A stretch of DNA of 64,000 nt from an uncultured Cellvibrionales bacterium (lineage in GTDB: Bacteria > Pseudomonadota > Gammaproteobacteria > Pseudomonadales > Cellvibrionaceae). The position numbers and the translations under genes are program-made. Position 1 is the first letter of the stretch, and every line of letters starts with the position of its first letter. This document shows, in pieces, positions 6,930 through 16,858 of this stretch. Below the pieces are notes generated by a model. That model did not search any database. It was not told the DNA's origin and saw nothing but the letters and a program-made list of their open reading frames with translations. The DNA lies in assembly GCA_913020115.1 (NCBI GenBank), contig CAJWBQ010000011.1, positions 54,459 through 118,458 on the forward strand, read 5' to 3'.

Positions 6930-9482
6930 ATGAGTAAGCAGCGCGTAGTAGTTGTTGGCAACGGTATGGTTGGGCACAAGTTCATTGATAATTTATTGCA
7001 GGCCGAAAATGCCAGCGATTATCAAATTTTTACTTTTGCCGAAGAGTCCCGTCTCGCTTACGACAGAGTTCAGTTAAGTACTTATTTTAACGGCGCTACT
7101 GCAGCTGACCTCGCCTTGACCACTCGCGAATATTACCGCGAGCACGGTGTCGAGGTGCTCACCAGCGACAAAGTTGTGGAAATTAACTCGGCGGAAAAAT
7201 TTGTGGTGACCGAGAGTGGCCACAAGCAGGAGTACGATAAGCTGGTTTTAGCCACAGGCTCTTTTCCTTTTGTGCCTCCCATTCCTGGTAACGACCAGCC
7301 TCATTGCTTAGTGTATAGAACCATTGATGACCTAGGCATGATTAAAGCGTCGGGGCGCGAGAGTAAAGTAGGGGTGGTTGTAGGTGGTGGCCTGCTTGGC
7401 TTGGAAGCCGCTAACGCGATCAAAAATATTGGCCTAGAAACCCATGTTGTGGAATTTGCACCGCAACTGATGGCGGTGCAGTTGGACGAAGGTGGAGGTC
7501 AGCTCTTGCGCGATAAGATTGAAGCGCTAGGAGTTCAGGTGCACACGCAAAAAGCGACCAGTGAAATTGTCGCGGGCGAAAATTGTCGTTACCGCATGAA
7601 TTTCGCTGACGGCACTCATTTAGAAACTGACATGATTTTATTCTCAGCGGGTATACGCCCACAGGACGAACTGGCGCGAAAGTTTAATATCGAAATTGGC
7701 GAGCGCGGTGGAATCGTTGTTGATAATTATTGCCAAACCTCCGTAAAAGATGTGTATGCCATTGGTGAATGCGCACTGTGGAGTGGCCGAATTTATGGGC
7801 TTGTAGCGCCGGGTTACACCATGGCAAAAGTGGCGATGTCTCATATCACGGGTGGCGAGGAAACTTTTGAAGGCGCTGACATGAGCACTAAGCTGAAATT
7901 GCTTGGCGTTGATGTGGCCAGTATCGGTGATGCTCATGGCAAAACACCTGGGGCGAGGAGTTATATTTACAGTGACGGTTCCGCGGATGTCTATAAGCGA
8001 CTCATCGTCTCAGCAGATAAGAAAAAATTATTGGGTGCCGTATTGGTGGGCGAAGTAGAAGCCTACGGCAACTTGTTGCAGATTCTGCTCAACGATATGG
8101 ACTTACCGGAAACACCTGAGGCGTTAATTTTACCGTCTGTGGACGGAGAGTCGGTGTCTATGGGTGTGGATGCTTTACCTGATGCTGCGCAAATTTGTTC
8201 TTGTTTTGACGTCACTAAAGGGGCCATATGCTGTGCCGTGCAAGATGGCGCAACGGACATGGGTGGCATTAAAGCCGCTACTAGCGCCTCCACGGGCTGC
8301 GGTGGTTGTACTGCTCTTGTAAAGCAAGTGTTAGACAGTGAGCTGGCTAATCTGGGTATGGAAGTGTGCAACGACCTTTGTGAACACTTCGCATTTTCTC
8401 GTCGCGAACTCGCGGACATTGTTCGCATCAGTGGCGTGAGTACATTCGAAGACCTGTTGGCTAGTCACGGTAAAGGCCACGGCTGTGAAATATGTAAGCC
8501 AACTGTAGGTTCAATACTTGCGTCCTACCACAACGACTACATTCTGAAGAAGGAGCATATTGGTCTGCAGGATACCAATGATATCTTTTTGGGCAATATG
8601 CAAAAAGACGGCACCTACTCCATTGTGCCGCGGGTAGCCGCGGGTGAAATTACCCCTGACAAACTGATTATTCTTGGAGAAGTGGCGAAGGAATTTGACC
8701 TGTATACCAAAGTAACGGGCGGTCAACGTATCGATCTGTTTGGCGCTCAGCTTCACGAGCTTCCGATAATTTGGCGGAAGTTGGTCGATGCCGGTTTCGA
8801 AACTGGGCACGCCTACGGAAAATCATTGCGCACAGTTAAGTCCTGTGTGGGCAATAGCTGGTGCCGCTATGGCGTGCAAGACAGTGTGTCTATGGCCATT
8901 GCAGTCGAAGACCGATACAAGGGTTTACGCTCACCACACAAACTTAAAATGGCGGTGTCTGGTTGCACTCGAGAGTGTGCCGAGGCGCAGTCAAAAGATG
9001 TGGGTATCATCGCCACAGAAAACGGTTGGAACTTATATGTATGTGGTAACGGCGGTATGCGCCCTCGTCATGCCGATTTGTTTGCCACCGACCTTGACGA
9101 CGAAACCTTGGTGAAATACATCGACCGTTTTTTCATGTTTTATATCCGTACCGCGGATCGCCTGCAGCGCACATCGGTGTGGTTAGAAAATTTGGAGGGA
9201 GGTTTGGACTATCTGCGCGAAGTAATCATCGAAGATAAGCTGGGCATCTGTGAAGAGCTGGAAGCTGAGATGACCAAGGTGGTGGGTACTTATCAGTGTG
9301 AGTGGAAAACAACCATTGATGACCCTGAACAACTCAAACGTTTTGGCCACTTTATTAATTCCGATAAGCAAGATGTCAACTTAGCCTATGTTATGGAGCG
9401 CGGCCAGCGCCGACCCGCTAACCAGCAAGAGCGCGATGCTGGCACGAATTTAATTAAAACCTTTGAATTAAGCAACGCATAA
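6930..9482 (+). CDS. nirB: NADH-dependent nitrite reductase large subunit
   Basis: An 850-residue NirB that reduces nitrite to ammonium in the cytoplasm. In order: FAD-binding fold (VVVVGNGMVGHKF, residues 5-17), NAD-binding motif (VGVVVGGGLLGLEAA), a BFD-like 2Fe-2S domain (CSCFDVTKG...STGCGGC) with a second Cys-rich segment (GHGCEICKPTVG), and a C-terminal sirohaem/4Fe-4S nitrite-sulfite reductase module (CTRECAEA and CGNGG). The length is usual for NirB. GAGGAA lies about 10 bases before the ATG. It is first in the sigma-54-driven operon, 14 bases before nirD. Confidence 0.96.
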   Translation: MSKQRVVVVGNGMVGHKFIDNLLQAENASDYQIFTFAEESRLAYDRVQLSTYFNGATAADLALTTREYYREHGVEVLTSDKVVEINSAEKFVVTESGHKQEYDKLVLATGSFPFVPPIPGNDQPHCLVYRTIDDLGMIKASGRESKVGVVVGGGLLGLEAANAIKNIGLETHVVEFAPQLMAVQLDEGGGQLLRDKIEALGVQVHTQKATSEIVAGENCRYRMNFADGTHLETDMILFSAGIRPQDELARKFNIEIGERGGIVVDNYCQTSVKDVYAIGECALWSGRIYGLVAPGYTMAKVAMSHITGGEETFEGADMSTKLKLLGVDVASIGDAHGKTPGARSYIYSDGSADVYKRLIVSADKKKLLGAVLVGEVEAYGNLLQILLNDMDLPETPEALILPSVDGESVSMGVDALPDAAQICSCFDVTKGAICCAVQDGATDMGGIKAATSASTGCGGCTALVKQVLDSELANLGMEVCNDLCEHFAFSRRELADIVRISGVSTFEDLLASHGKGHGCEICKPTVGSILASYHNDYILKKEHIGLQDTNDIFLGNMQKDGTYSIVPRVAAGEITPDKLIILGEVAKEFDLYTKVTGGQRIDLFGAQLHELPIIWRKLVDAGFETGHAYGKSLRTVKSCVGNSWCRYGVQDSVSMAIAVEDRYKGLRSPHKLKMAVSGCTRECAEAQSKDVGIIATENGWNLYVCGNGGMRPRHADLFATDLDDETLVKYIDRFFMFYIRTADRLQRTSVWLENLEGGLDYLREVIIEDKLGICEELEAEMTKVVGTYQCEWKTTIDDPEQLKRFGHFINSDKQDVNLAYVMERGQRRPANQQERDAGTNLIKTFELSNA

Positions 9483-9496
9483 GCGAGGAGAAACAA

Positions 9497-9856
9497 ATGA
9501 GTAATACATGGATATCAGTATGTGAAAAAATCTCGCTTAGCCCTAATACTGGCATTTGCGCCCTGGTGGACAATGAGCAAGTCGCCATTTTTTGGGAGAG
9601 CGTTACCAAAGGCCTTTTTGCCGTTGCCAATTGGGACCCTATTGGTGAGGCCAATGTAATGTCGCGCGGTATTGTGGGCTCTTTAGGAGAGGCTCTAGTG
9701 GTGGCTTCACCACTCTACAAGCAGCATTTTGATTTGCGCAGTGGCGAGTGTTTGGAATTGCCCGAGCACAGTCTGAAAACTTGGGACGTTCGCGAGCACG
9801 AAGGTTGGGTTCAGGTGCTTGCTACAGCCACGAGCGAGAGTGAAAAAAATGACTAA
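9497..9856 (+). CDS. nirD: Nitrite reductase small subunit (Rieske-like)
   Basis: A 119-residue NirD. It has the Rieske-like beta fold of the family without the Cys-His iron-sulfur ligands, as usual for NirD. It sits directly after nirB with a GAGGAG sequence before its ATG and overlaps the narK start by 8 bases, which suggests translational coupling. The small subunit is needed with NirB for a functional NADH-nitrite reductase. Confidence 0.92.
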   Translation: MSNTWISVCEKISLSPNTGICALVDNEQVAIFWESVTKGLFAVANWDPIGEANVMSRGIVGSLGEALVVASPLYKQHFDLRSGECLELPEHSLKTWDVREHEGWVQVLATATSESEKND

Positions 9857-11318
9857 GTCAGAGAGTTTTTCAATTTTTTCGTTTGTGGGAAAAATGAAGG
9901 TACTTCATCTCAGTTGGATGGCCTTTTTTATTACATTCCTGGTCTGGTTTAACCATGCCCCTTTGTTGCAATCCATTGCCGCGTCATTGGGCCTAGACAA
10001 TGAGCAGATTAAAACGCTCTTAATTCTCAATGTTGCGTTAACCATTCCAGCGCGAATTATTATTGGCATGCTTACCGACCGCTTTGGCCCGCGTATTGTT
10101 TACTCTGGCCTATTAGCGGTGTGTTCAATTCCTTGTTTCATGTATGCCATGGCAGAAACCTTTACTCAAGCTGCTATTGCCCGCTTTTTGTTAGGCTTTA
10201 TTGGCGCGGGTTTTGTGATTGGCATACGTATGGTCAGCGAGTGGTTTCCCGCCAATGAGCTCGGTACTGCTGAGGGAATTTACGGTGGCTGGGGCAACTT
10301 TGGTTCGGCCGCTGCCGCTTTCATGCTGCCAACCTTAGCGCTGTTGTTTGGCGGTGATGATGGTTGGCGTTGGGCGGTTGGCTTAACGGGTTTAATCAGC
10401 TTGTTGTTTGCCTTTGTTTATTACGCCAATGTCCGAGATACTCCGAAGGGGGCCAACTATTTCAAACCCAAAAATGTGGGTGCTTTAGAAATAACCAGCA
10501 AAGGCGACTTTTTTCTTTTACTTGTAATGAAGTTGCCCATGTACGCCGCGCTGGCATTGTTGGCTTGGAAGCTATCGCCCAATGGCGTGAATATGTTGTC
10601 GAGCGGGATTGAAAACGCTATTTATGTGGGTTTAGGGTTTCTGTTTGTTTATGACCTGTTCCATACATGGAAGGTCAATAAAAACGTCTTCGAAAAACCG
10701 GTACCAGAGCTGCACCGCTATAAGTTCAAGCAAGTTGCCGTGTTGAATATCCTTTACTTTGCCACGTTTGGTTCTGAGCTGGCCGTAATCTCAATGCTGC
10801 CCTTATTTTTTGCGGATACATTTTCGCTGTCTCCCGTGATGGCTGGTATGGTGGCTTCGGCCTACGCATTTATGAACTTGATGTCGCGCCCAGGGGGTGG
10901 TTGGATCAGCGATCGCTATGGTCGTAAACCTACGTTACTGATTTTGACGGGTGGATTGGCCGTGGGCTATTTTGCTATGTCATTGATTGACAGTCAGTGG
11001 GGCTTATGGATCGCGGTCGTTGTTGCTATGGCTTGCTCTTTCTTTGTTCAAGCGGGTGAAGGCGCCGTATTTGCGGTAGTGCCATTGATTAAGCGTCGCC
11101 TTACTGGGCAGATTGCCGGCATGACGGGAGCCTATGGCAATGTGGGCGCAGTGGTGTATCTTACCGTGTTGTCGTTTGTTGATTACTCCACCTTCTTTTT
11201 GGTCATTGCGGCGACGGCGGTTGTGGGTTTTGTGACTTTGTTGTTTATGGAAGAACCTGCAGGCCACATTGCAGAAGTAAATGAAGATGGCAGTGTTGAG
11301 CTGATTACTGTGAATTAA
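9849..11318 (+). CDS. narK: NarK/NasA-type MFS nitrate/nitrite transporter
   Basis: A 489-residue major-facilitator protein with about 12 membrane helices. The nitrate-porter family shows in a first helix LSWMAFFITFLVWFNHAP, a LTDRFGPRIVY loop and the glycine-rich nitrate-signature helix GFIGAGFVIGIRMVSEWFP; a second signature lies near SRPGGGWISDRYGRKPT. The ATG at 9849 is used instead of the upstream frame at 9819, because it overlaps nirD by only 8 bases and begins with a proper cytoplasmic tail. It imports nitrate for the assimilatory enzymes around it. Confidence 0.93.
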   Translation: MTKSESFSIFSFVGKMKVLHLSWMAFFITFLVWFNHAPLLQSIAASLGLDNEQIKTLLILNVALTIPARIIIGMLTDRFGPRIVYSGLLAVCSIPCFMYAMAETFTQAAIARFLLGFIGAGFVIGIRMVSEWFPANELGTAEGIYGGWGNFGSAAAAFMLPTLALLFGGDDGWRWAVGLTGLISLLFAFVYYANVRDTPKGANYFKPKNVGALEITSKGDFFLLLVMKLPMYAALALLAWKLSPNGVNMLSSGIENAIYVGLGFLFVYDLFHTWKVNKNVFEKPVPELHRYKFKQVAVLNILYFATFGSELAVISMLPLFFADTFSLSPVMAGMVASAYAFMNLMSRPGGGWISDRYGRKPTLLILTGGLAVGYFAMSLIDSQWGLWIAVVVAMACSFFVQAGEGAVFAVVPLIKRRLTGQIAGMTGAYGNVGAVVYLTVLSFVDYSTFFLVIAATAVVGFVTLLFMEEPAGHIAEVNEDGSVELITVN

Positions 11319-11328
11319 GGAACGATAG

Positions 11329-13116
11329 ATGCCCATTGCCGCCGATGCACAAAAATCTCTTCAGCTGAGCTTCGGCGGCTATTCTAATGCAGGTGTAAAA
11401 CCCGAAAACCAAGACGCCTTTGTGGCTCATTTTCCCACAGGGAGCGCTGGCCATCTGAAGGGCGGTGTGGCTTGTATGGCTGACGGTGTCAGTTGCAGTG
11501 ACAGTGCTCAATTGGCCAGTCAAACCAGTGTCACTACCTTTGTTGAAGATTATTTCAGTACACCAGACGCTTGGCCGGTTAAAACGGCGGCGGCACGTGT
11601 GCTGTCTTCGCTCAATTCCTGGCTATATCAGCATGGTCAGTCGGGTTCTGCTCGTCACAATGGTTTGGTAACTACCTTTAGCGCCGTAGTCTTTAAATCA
11701 ACCACGGCGCATATACTGCATGTGGGTGATAGTCGTCTGTATCGCTATCGCTCGCATACATCGGGCGCCGACATAGAGCAGCTAAGCCGCGACCACTGCC
11801 ATCAGCAGGGGGGTGATAAAGCGGTTCTTACTCGTGCGCTCGGAATGGACAGTCATCTGGAGGTTGATTATCAGCAAGAAGATCTGCAGGTAGGAGATGT
11901 TTTTCTGCTGAGTACAGACGGCGTACATGATGCGTTACCTAAGGCTACTCTTAAATCATTTCTCGCTCGAGCTTGTGAGCTTTCCCCTGAAAGCTCACAA
12001 CAGTCCTCAGATCTGGAAGTTCTGTGCAGAGAAATGGGAGAGGCCGCCTTAGCTCGAGGCAGTGAAGACAATATCAGTGCGCTATTAATTCGCGTTGAGA
12101 GTTTGCCTGAAGAGGACATCGATGAGGTCCATCGAAAACTAACACAGCTGACAATACCGCCAGCACTTGCTGTAGGCATGAAGATTGACGCTTATGAAAT
12201 ACAGCGGGTGTTGCACTCGGGTACCCGCAGCCATGTTTATCTGGCGAAAAACACTGCAGACCAGACGCTGTGTGTGCTTAAGGCTCCATCTGAAAATTAC
12301 CAAGACGACGTTGAATTTTTGGAAGCTTTTGTTCGTGAACAATGGGTGGGTCGCCGGATAAATCATCCTGGTGTAATGAAAATTATCGATAAACCTAGCA
12401 GCCGGTTTATGTACCATGCCTGTGAATACCTAGAAGGAAAAACACTGCGCCAATGGATCTATGATAACCCTCAGCCCAGCTTCGAAAAAGTAAGGCAAAT
12501 AACCGGCGAGATAGTATCGGCTCTGCGAGCATTTCAGCGTTTGAGCATGGTCCATCGCGATCTAAAACCTGAAAATATTATTCTCAGTCCCGGGGGTGGA
12601 GTAAAAATCATTGACTTTGGTACGGTGCAAGTGAGTGGTTTGGATGAAATTGCATCCCCAGTCTCAGAGAGCGGCCCAGTGGGGGCCGTGGATTACATCG
12701 CTCCCGAATACCTTTTGGGTGAAAAAGGTCAGCATCGATCTGATATCTTTTCAGTGGGCGTGATGGTGTATGAAATGCTTACTGGGGTGCTGCCCTATCA
12801 GTCGCCGCGAGTACAGCGCGCCAGCGTCCGCAGTTACGATATTTGGCAGTATCAATCGGCCGTGTCTCAGCGCAGTGACATACCTTCGTGGATTGATCTG
12901 GCGCTGCAAAAGGCGACGGCACCGTCACCAACACATCGCTATGGCGCACTCTCTGAGTTCCTACAGGATTTAAAAACACCGAATCACAGCATGTTATCTC
13001 GTTTGGAGTCGGCGCCTTTACTGGAGAGAGACCCGGTAAGCTTTTGGAAATTGATTTCCGCGCTGTTGTTTATCTGTCTGTTACTCCAATCCTACTTTAT
13101 GAACTCAGATTTTTGA
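11329..13116 (+). CDS. PP2C phosphatase-Ser/Thr protein kinase fusion
   Basis: A 595-residue bifunctional signalling protein. Residues 1-265 form a PP2C-type phosphatase with the metal-binding Asp motifs (ACMADGVSC, LHVGDSRLYRY, LSTDGVHD, GSEDNISALL). Residues 285-565 form a Hanks-type kinase with the ATP Lys in CVLKAP, the catalytic loop HRDLKPEN, the DFG motif in IIDFGTV and an APEYLLGEKGQHRSD activation segment. A single C-terminal helix (about 575-592) suggests inner-membrane attachment. It starts 10 bases after narK and is very likely in the same operon. Similar fusions are often annotated in proteobacterial nitrate-assimilation operons, but their target is not well established. Confidence 0.92.
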   Translation: MPIAADAQKSLQLSFGGYSNAGVKPENQDAFVAHFPTGSAGHLKGGVACMADGVSCSDSAQLASQTSVTTFVEDYFSTPDAWPVKTAAARVLSSLNSWLYQHGQSGSARHNGLVTTFSAVVFKSTTAHILHVGDSRLYRYRSHTSGADIEQLSRDHCHQQGGDKAVLTRALGMDSHLEVDYQQEDLQVGDVFLLSTDGVHDALPKATLKSFLARACELSPESSQQSSDLEVLCREMGEAALARGSEDNISALLIRVESLPEEDIDEVHRKLTQLTIPPALAVGMKIDAYEIQRVLHSGTRSHVYLAKNTADQTLCVLKAPSENYQDDVEFLEAFVREQWVGRRINHPGVMKIIDKPSSRFMYHACEYLEGKTLRQWIYDNPQPSFEKVRQITGEIVSALRAFQRLSMVHRDLKPENIILSPGGGVKIIDFGTVQVSGLDEIASPVSESGPVGAVDYIAPEYLLGEKGQHRSDIFSVGVMVYEMLTGVLPYQSPRVQRASVRSYDIWQYQSAVSQRSDIPSWIDLALQKATAPSPTHRYGALSEFLQDLKTPNHSMLSRLESAPLLERDPVSFWKLISALLFICLLLQSYFMNSDF

Positions 13117-13152
13117 ATTCTGATCTCTAGCCTTCCAAACTCGGTCGGGAAA

Positions 13153-13181
13153 TTGCAGTTGTTTTCCATTCACCTTATTAT
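13153..13181 (+). promoter_or_regulatory. Sigma-70-type promoter before modF-like gene
   Basis: TTGCAG at 13153-13158, a 17-base spacer and TATTAT at 13176-13181. Spacing is ideal and four to five of six positions match each consensus hexamer. Transcription would start near 13188, 20 bases before the gene's ATG. Confidence 0.5.
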
Positions 13182-13207
13182 GCGACCGAAATGTGAGAGC
13201 AAAAACT

Positions 13208-14671
13208 ATGAGTGATATTCAATTTACAACCTGCAGTGCGCGCTTTTCCGATTATTTTCAGTTAGAGGCTATTGAATGGTCATTGTCCCCCGGCCAACAC
13301 TGGGCCGTCATGGGTCCCAATGGTTCGGGTAAATCGGCACTGGCGGCGATGCTCGGCGGCGAGGGTGATATCTTCGCTGGAAGCTTAAACGGAAAACCCA
13401 AATCATGCGCCTGTGTTTCATTTGAAACTCAGGCGGCCCTAATTGCTCGTGAACGCAAGCGCGACGACAGTGACGAAACAGACCTGCTAGCACTTGGCAC
13501 GCCAGTGCGAGAAATCTTATTAGAGCTCGCCGTAAACGCAGAAGAATTACACTCACTGGTCGCCCGTTTTCGCATTGAGTCTTTGTTAGACAAAGGTTTC
13601 CGAAAGCTATCGACGGGTGAAACACGCAAAGTTCTATTGATTCGCGCTCTGCTGAGTCACGCGGAACTGCTGATTTTAGACGAGCCCTTCGACGGCTTAG
13701 ATGTTGCAACCGCCGCAGAATTAAATGCACTATTGTGTGAAATATCCTTACAGCGCTCTTTGGTTTTAGTCTTGAATCGATTCGATGAGTTGCCTGCCTT
13801 TGTTACCCATATCGCATGGATGGACAAGCCGCTTGAAAAATCTTTGGGCTTAACGGCAGGCCGTTTGTTAAAAACCGTGGCGGTGGCTGATAGGGTGCCC
13901 TTTGAGGAGTTAAAACAGTTATCGCATTTACGCCGAGAGGACTTACACATTCCGCCGGCTGACATCGCCACCCGAGCCCCGGAGCTAGTAGAGCTTGAAC
14001 CTCTGGTTCGGATGAAAAATTTGCGGGTCGTGCACAGTGGTGTGCCTTTGTTCGAAGATCTCAACTGGACAATAAATAAAGGCGAGCACTGGCAAGTGCG
14101 TGGCCCCAATGGCAGTGGTAAAAGTACGCTATTAAACCTGATAACCGGTGATCATCCCCAGTGTTATGCGAATGATATCTACGTCTTTGGCTATCAACGG
14201 GGTCAGGGCGAAACGATCTGGCAGATTAAGCAGTTTATTGGTTATGTGAGTTCCTCGCTGCAGTGGGATTATCGTGTCTCAGCCAGTGCTCGCACGGTGA
14301 TTATTTCGGGTTTCTTTGATTCGATCGGAGTGTATCAAGATTACAGTGATATTCAGGCCAATATTGCCGATGCCTGGCTTAGTGTTCTGGGAATGAGCGA
14401 GCGGGGGCACGAACCTTTTCGTCAGCTTTCTTACGGTGACCAGCGTTTGCTGTTGATTGCTCGGGCAATGGTTAAACACCCTCCCTTATTGATATTAGAT
14501 GAGCCCTGTCAGGGCTTAGACGAACTGAACAGACAGTTGGTGTTAGCCTTGATCACGAAGGTGTGTGAGCAGAGTGAAACCACCGTGCTATATGTGAATC
14601 ATCATGAAGAAGATCGAGTGGTGGGAATTGACCAAGAATTGGACTTGGCAGATTTGCGTGAAATCACTTAG
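13208..14671 (+). CDS. modF: Double ABC ATPase, ModF/PhrA-like
   Basis: A 487-residue cytoplasmic protein with two ATP-binding cassettes in tandem. Walker A motifs are GPNGSGKSALAAML in the N-terminal half and GPNGSGKSTLLNLI in the C-terminal half. Walker B motifs are LLILDEPFDG and LLILDEPCQG, with signature-like LSTGETRKV and LSYGDQRLL. No membrane segments are present. The length and layout match E. coli ModF (also called PhrA), a molybdate-associated ATPase of uncertain role. Placement after the nitrate cluster and near other molybdenum genes fits. The ATG at 13208 has GAGAG upstream; a GTG at 13193 is less likely. Confidence 0.82.
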   Translation: MSDIQFTTCSARFSDYFQLEAIEWSLSPGQHWAVMGPNGSGKSALAAMLGGEGDIFAGSLNGKPKSCACVSFETQAALIARERKRDDSDETDLLALGTPVREILLELAVNAEELHSLVARFRIESLLDKGFRKLSTGETRKVLLIRALLSHAELLILDEPFDGLDVATAAELNALLCEISLQRSLVLVLNRFDELPAFVTHIAWMDKPLEKSLGLTAGRLLKTVAVADRVPFEELKQLSHLRREDLHIPPADIATRAPELVELEPLVRMKNLRVVHSGVPLFEDLNWTINKGEHWQVRGPNGSGKSTLLNLITGDHPQCYANDIYVFGYQRGQGETIWQIKQFIGYVSSSLQWDYRVSASARTVIISGFFDSIGVYQDYSDIQANIADAWLSVLGMSERGHEPFRQLSYGDQRLLLIARAMVKHPPLLILDEPCQGLDELNRQLVLALITKVCEQSETTVLYVNHHEEDRVVGIDQELDLADLREIT

Positions 14672-14891
14672 TTTCTTTACCTAGGCTAGCAGTCATAAAA
14701 ATTTGGCTGAAAGAAGGGGTGTGTGAACGACTCCAGATGTCGCAATTATCATTTTCCTTGTGTGAAACTGACTTTATATGTCCAAATCCAGTGATTTTGT
14801 CGCTTTCTATTGCAGGATGTTATTGGTTTTTCGAGAGGGCAGGCTATAAACTAATGCGTTCTTAAAACTGGCTTTGAGTTCTCGATTGGTT

Positions 14892-15656
14892 ATGACAAAT
14901 TTCGACATTGTAATTATGGGCGTTGTTCCAATGGTCACCCTGTTTGTGGGAGTTCTGGGCGGCTTGATGTTCGATCGAAGTAAACTTACCGGCCTGGTGA
15001 AAATGTGGCGGGGTCGCTATCAAACCGAGAAAAAGGCGAGTGAGGCCTTGGTTGAGGCACAGGGAAAGCTTGAACAGGCCCACGAGGAAAAACTGCAGCT
15101 CATTAAGTCTAAGCAGGGCAAGCAGTTCAAATTGGGTGTTGATGCCTTTTTAGAAAATTGTCGCACGCGAGCTAATAGTCAGCTGAGTAAGAACGAAAGT
15201 AAAGAAGACGCGGATCAACTCTATTTGTCGTCTTTGAAAATGTATGCAACGTCGCTTGATGCCACTATCAATACATTAAATGCCAAGGACCCCATTAAGT
15301 TTCAGGAACTGATGGCGCCATTGAGGGCACAAGTTGTCGACGCCATGACCGCGAACGCCTCCCCTTCATCTTCGTCTTCATCCACGGGGCCTAGCTCTAG
15401 TTCAGTAATGTCAGACGGCTTTCAAAAAACCTTTCGCGTTCAAGAGGTGAACCGCATTCGCTTACGAGGCTTAATGGAAGAAGTGTACCGTGGCGGCAAG
15501 GTGATTGTGAAAGAAAAGAAAGATGAGCTGGTGTTGCAGCTGGAACAGCAGCTAATTGAACGAATTGGCCAGCAGCAGGAAATGTTGTTGCAGTTGAAGG
15601 GCCTTGAGGCAAAGGTAGGCAAGAAACAAGATTCTTCGATGAATGCTCTTTCTTGA
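14892..15656 (+). CDS. Membrane-anchored coiled-coil protein, unknown function
   Basis: I do not recognise this 254-residue protein. Residues 5-30 form a single N-terminal membrane helix (IVIMGVVPMVTLFVGVLGGLM). A basic stretch and a long Lys/Glu/Gln-rich helical region, probably coiled coil, follow. In the middle is a Ser-rich linker (SPSSSSSSTGPSSSS), and a second charged helical segment ends the protein. The layout is that of an inner-membrane protein with a cytoplasmic coiled coil. The start could be the TTG at 14874, but the ATG at 14892 gives a cleaner N-terminus. It stands alone, with 220 bases of non-coding DNA before it. Confidence 0.7.
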   Translation: MTNFDIVIMGVVPMVTLFVGVLGGLMFDRSKLTGLVKMWRGRYQTEKKASEALVEAQGKLEQAHEEKLQLIKSKQGKQFKLGVDAFLENCRTRANSQLSKNESKEDADQLYLSSLKMYATSLDATINTLNAKDPIKFQELMAPLRAQVVDAMTANASPSSSSSSTGPSSSSVMSDGFQKTFRVQEVNRIRLRGLMEEVYRGGKVIVKEKKDELVLQLEQQLIERIGQQQEMLLQLKGLEAKVGKKQDSSMNALS

Positions 15657-15751
15657 GGTTCGATATTATTTGCATCCAGATGTACATGCCCTAATCAAAA
15701 ACTAGGGTGTTAATCAATTCAATAATCCGCCTACAATACTCTATGGCGTGT

Positions 15752-16858
15752 CTACGACTTCAGCTCATTTTCAGGTGAATTAGTTTCAGCTGATTTGGAG
15801 TAGTTCCCGCTCAGCATACGATACCAGTCTCTGAATGGACCTATGGTGTTTTGCCAATAAGTGCGATTTTCAAATTGCTTGGCGGGAGGTATACCCCAAG
15901 GTGTGTATTCATCTTTTTCTGGAATGTATAAAGTGCTAAACAGCCTGTCCCAGATACTGGTGACGGCCGCGAAGTTGGTATCCCAATGTTTTTCTAAATA
16001 ACTGTGATGAACATGGTGCATCACTGGGCTATGCAAGTATTTTGACAGCCATACAGGGTAGTGAAATTGCACATGAAAATGCCTAAACGAACCATTGAAA
16101 CCAAACAGCAGTGAGAAAAAACCAATATTAAACAGTGTCGCGGCGACGATGTTGCCATTAAAAAGGTAGGCAAAAACTCCTGCTGCAAAACCATAGCTAA
16201 ACGCACCGCCTGCGGCCCAGATGGGAACCGCTAGAAAATGCTCTCGTGAACGAGTTAAGGGCGTTAGTACTTCGGCAGAGTGGTGTACTTTATGAATTGC
16301 CCACAGTGCGGGCACCTTGTGCATTGTGTAATGAGTGAGAAAAAAGACAAAGTCATAACACAATAAGGTAAACAGGCTGTAGAGCAACATCCAGCTATAG
16401 TTAGGGGTCAATGCTGGGCTTGGGCCAAACAAAAACTCGAGTAGAGCAATCAGCGCTTTCTCAGTGCTAGGCCCAATCGCCACCAGCAAACCAACGGTAA
16501 GGAATGGCTTTAAGGCCCGTTCCGTAATCCATAGCCACAAGTCAACTCTTGCCGATGGATGAGTATAAATGTCTTTAGGGAAAAGATAGCCAAGTAGCCC
16601 ACTATTTCGCGCTTTTCCGTCTGCGCCTTTGGAGCCATTGCCCTTGCGTTTAAACCAAATCAGCGTAGAAATTACCAAAGTTAAAGCAATAATATCCCAA
16701 TGAAGATCACGTGGAATATGCTCCCCTGCGTTGTTCCATATTACCGTGCCTATTTCCCGCAGGGTTCCTGTGAGCGGGCCTACTAATGTTGAATCTGAAG
16801 CCGTAGGTAGGTCTGGAAAAGGGTTTTCAATAGGCATAGTAAGGGCGCCAAGCGTCAA
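15752..16858 (-). CDS. Sterol desaturase/fatty acid hydroxylase family membrane protein
   Basis: A 368-residue di-iron integral membrane oxidase. The histidine boxes are HYTMH, HKVHH and HHVHH, in the spacing of the fatty acid hydroxylase superfamily, among about five hydrophobic segments. Such enzymes hydroxylate or desaturate lipids, carotenoids or sterol-like substrates; the substrate here cannot be read from sequence. An alternative ATG at 16837 gives MPIENPF. It converges with the coiled-coil gene, and a CCCTA/TAGGG stem in the gap may terminate one or both. Confidence 0.88.
   Translation of the reverse strand: MTLGALTMPIENPFPDLPTASDSTLVGPLTGTLREIGTVIWNNAGEHIPRDLHWDIIALTLVISTLIWFKRKGNGSKGADGKARNSGLLGYLFPKDIYTHPSARVDLWLWITERALKPFLTVGLLVAIGPSTEKALIALLEFLFGPSPALTPNYSWMLLYSLFTLLCYDFVFFLTHYTMHKVPALWAIHKVHHSAEVLTPLTRSREHFLAVPIWAAGGAFSYGFAAGVFAYLFNGNIVAATLFNIGFFSLLFGFNGSFRHFHVQFHYPVWLSKYLHSPVMHHVHHSYLEKHWDTNFAAVTSIWDRLFSTLYIPEKDEYTPWGIPPAKQFENRTYWQNTIGPFRDWYRMLSGNYSKSAETNSPENELKS

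Noticed and set aside
13495..13512. TGGCACGCCAGTGC resembling a sigma-54 promoter
   Set aside because: It lies inside the modF-like coding sequence and its -12 part is GTGC, not TTGC.
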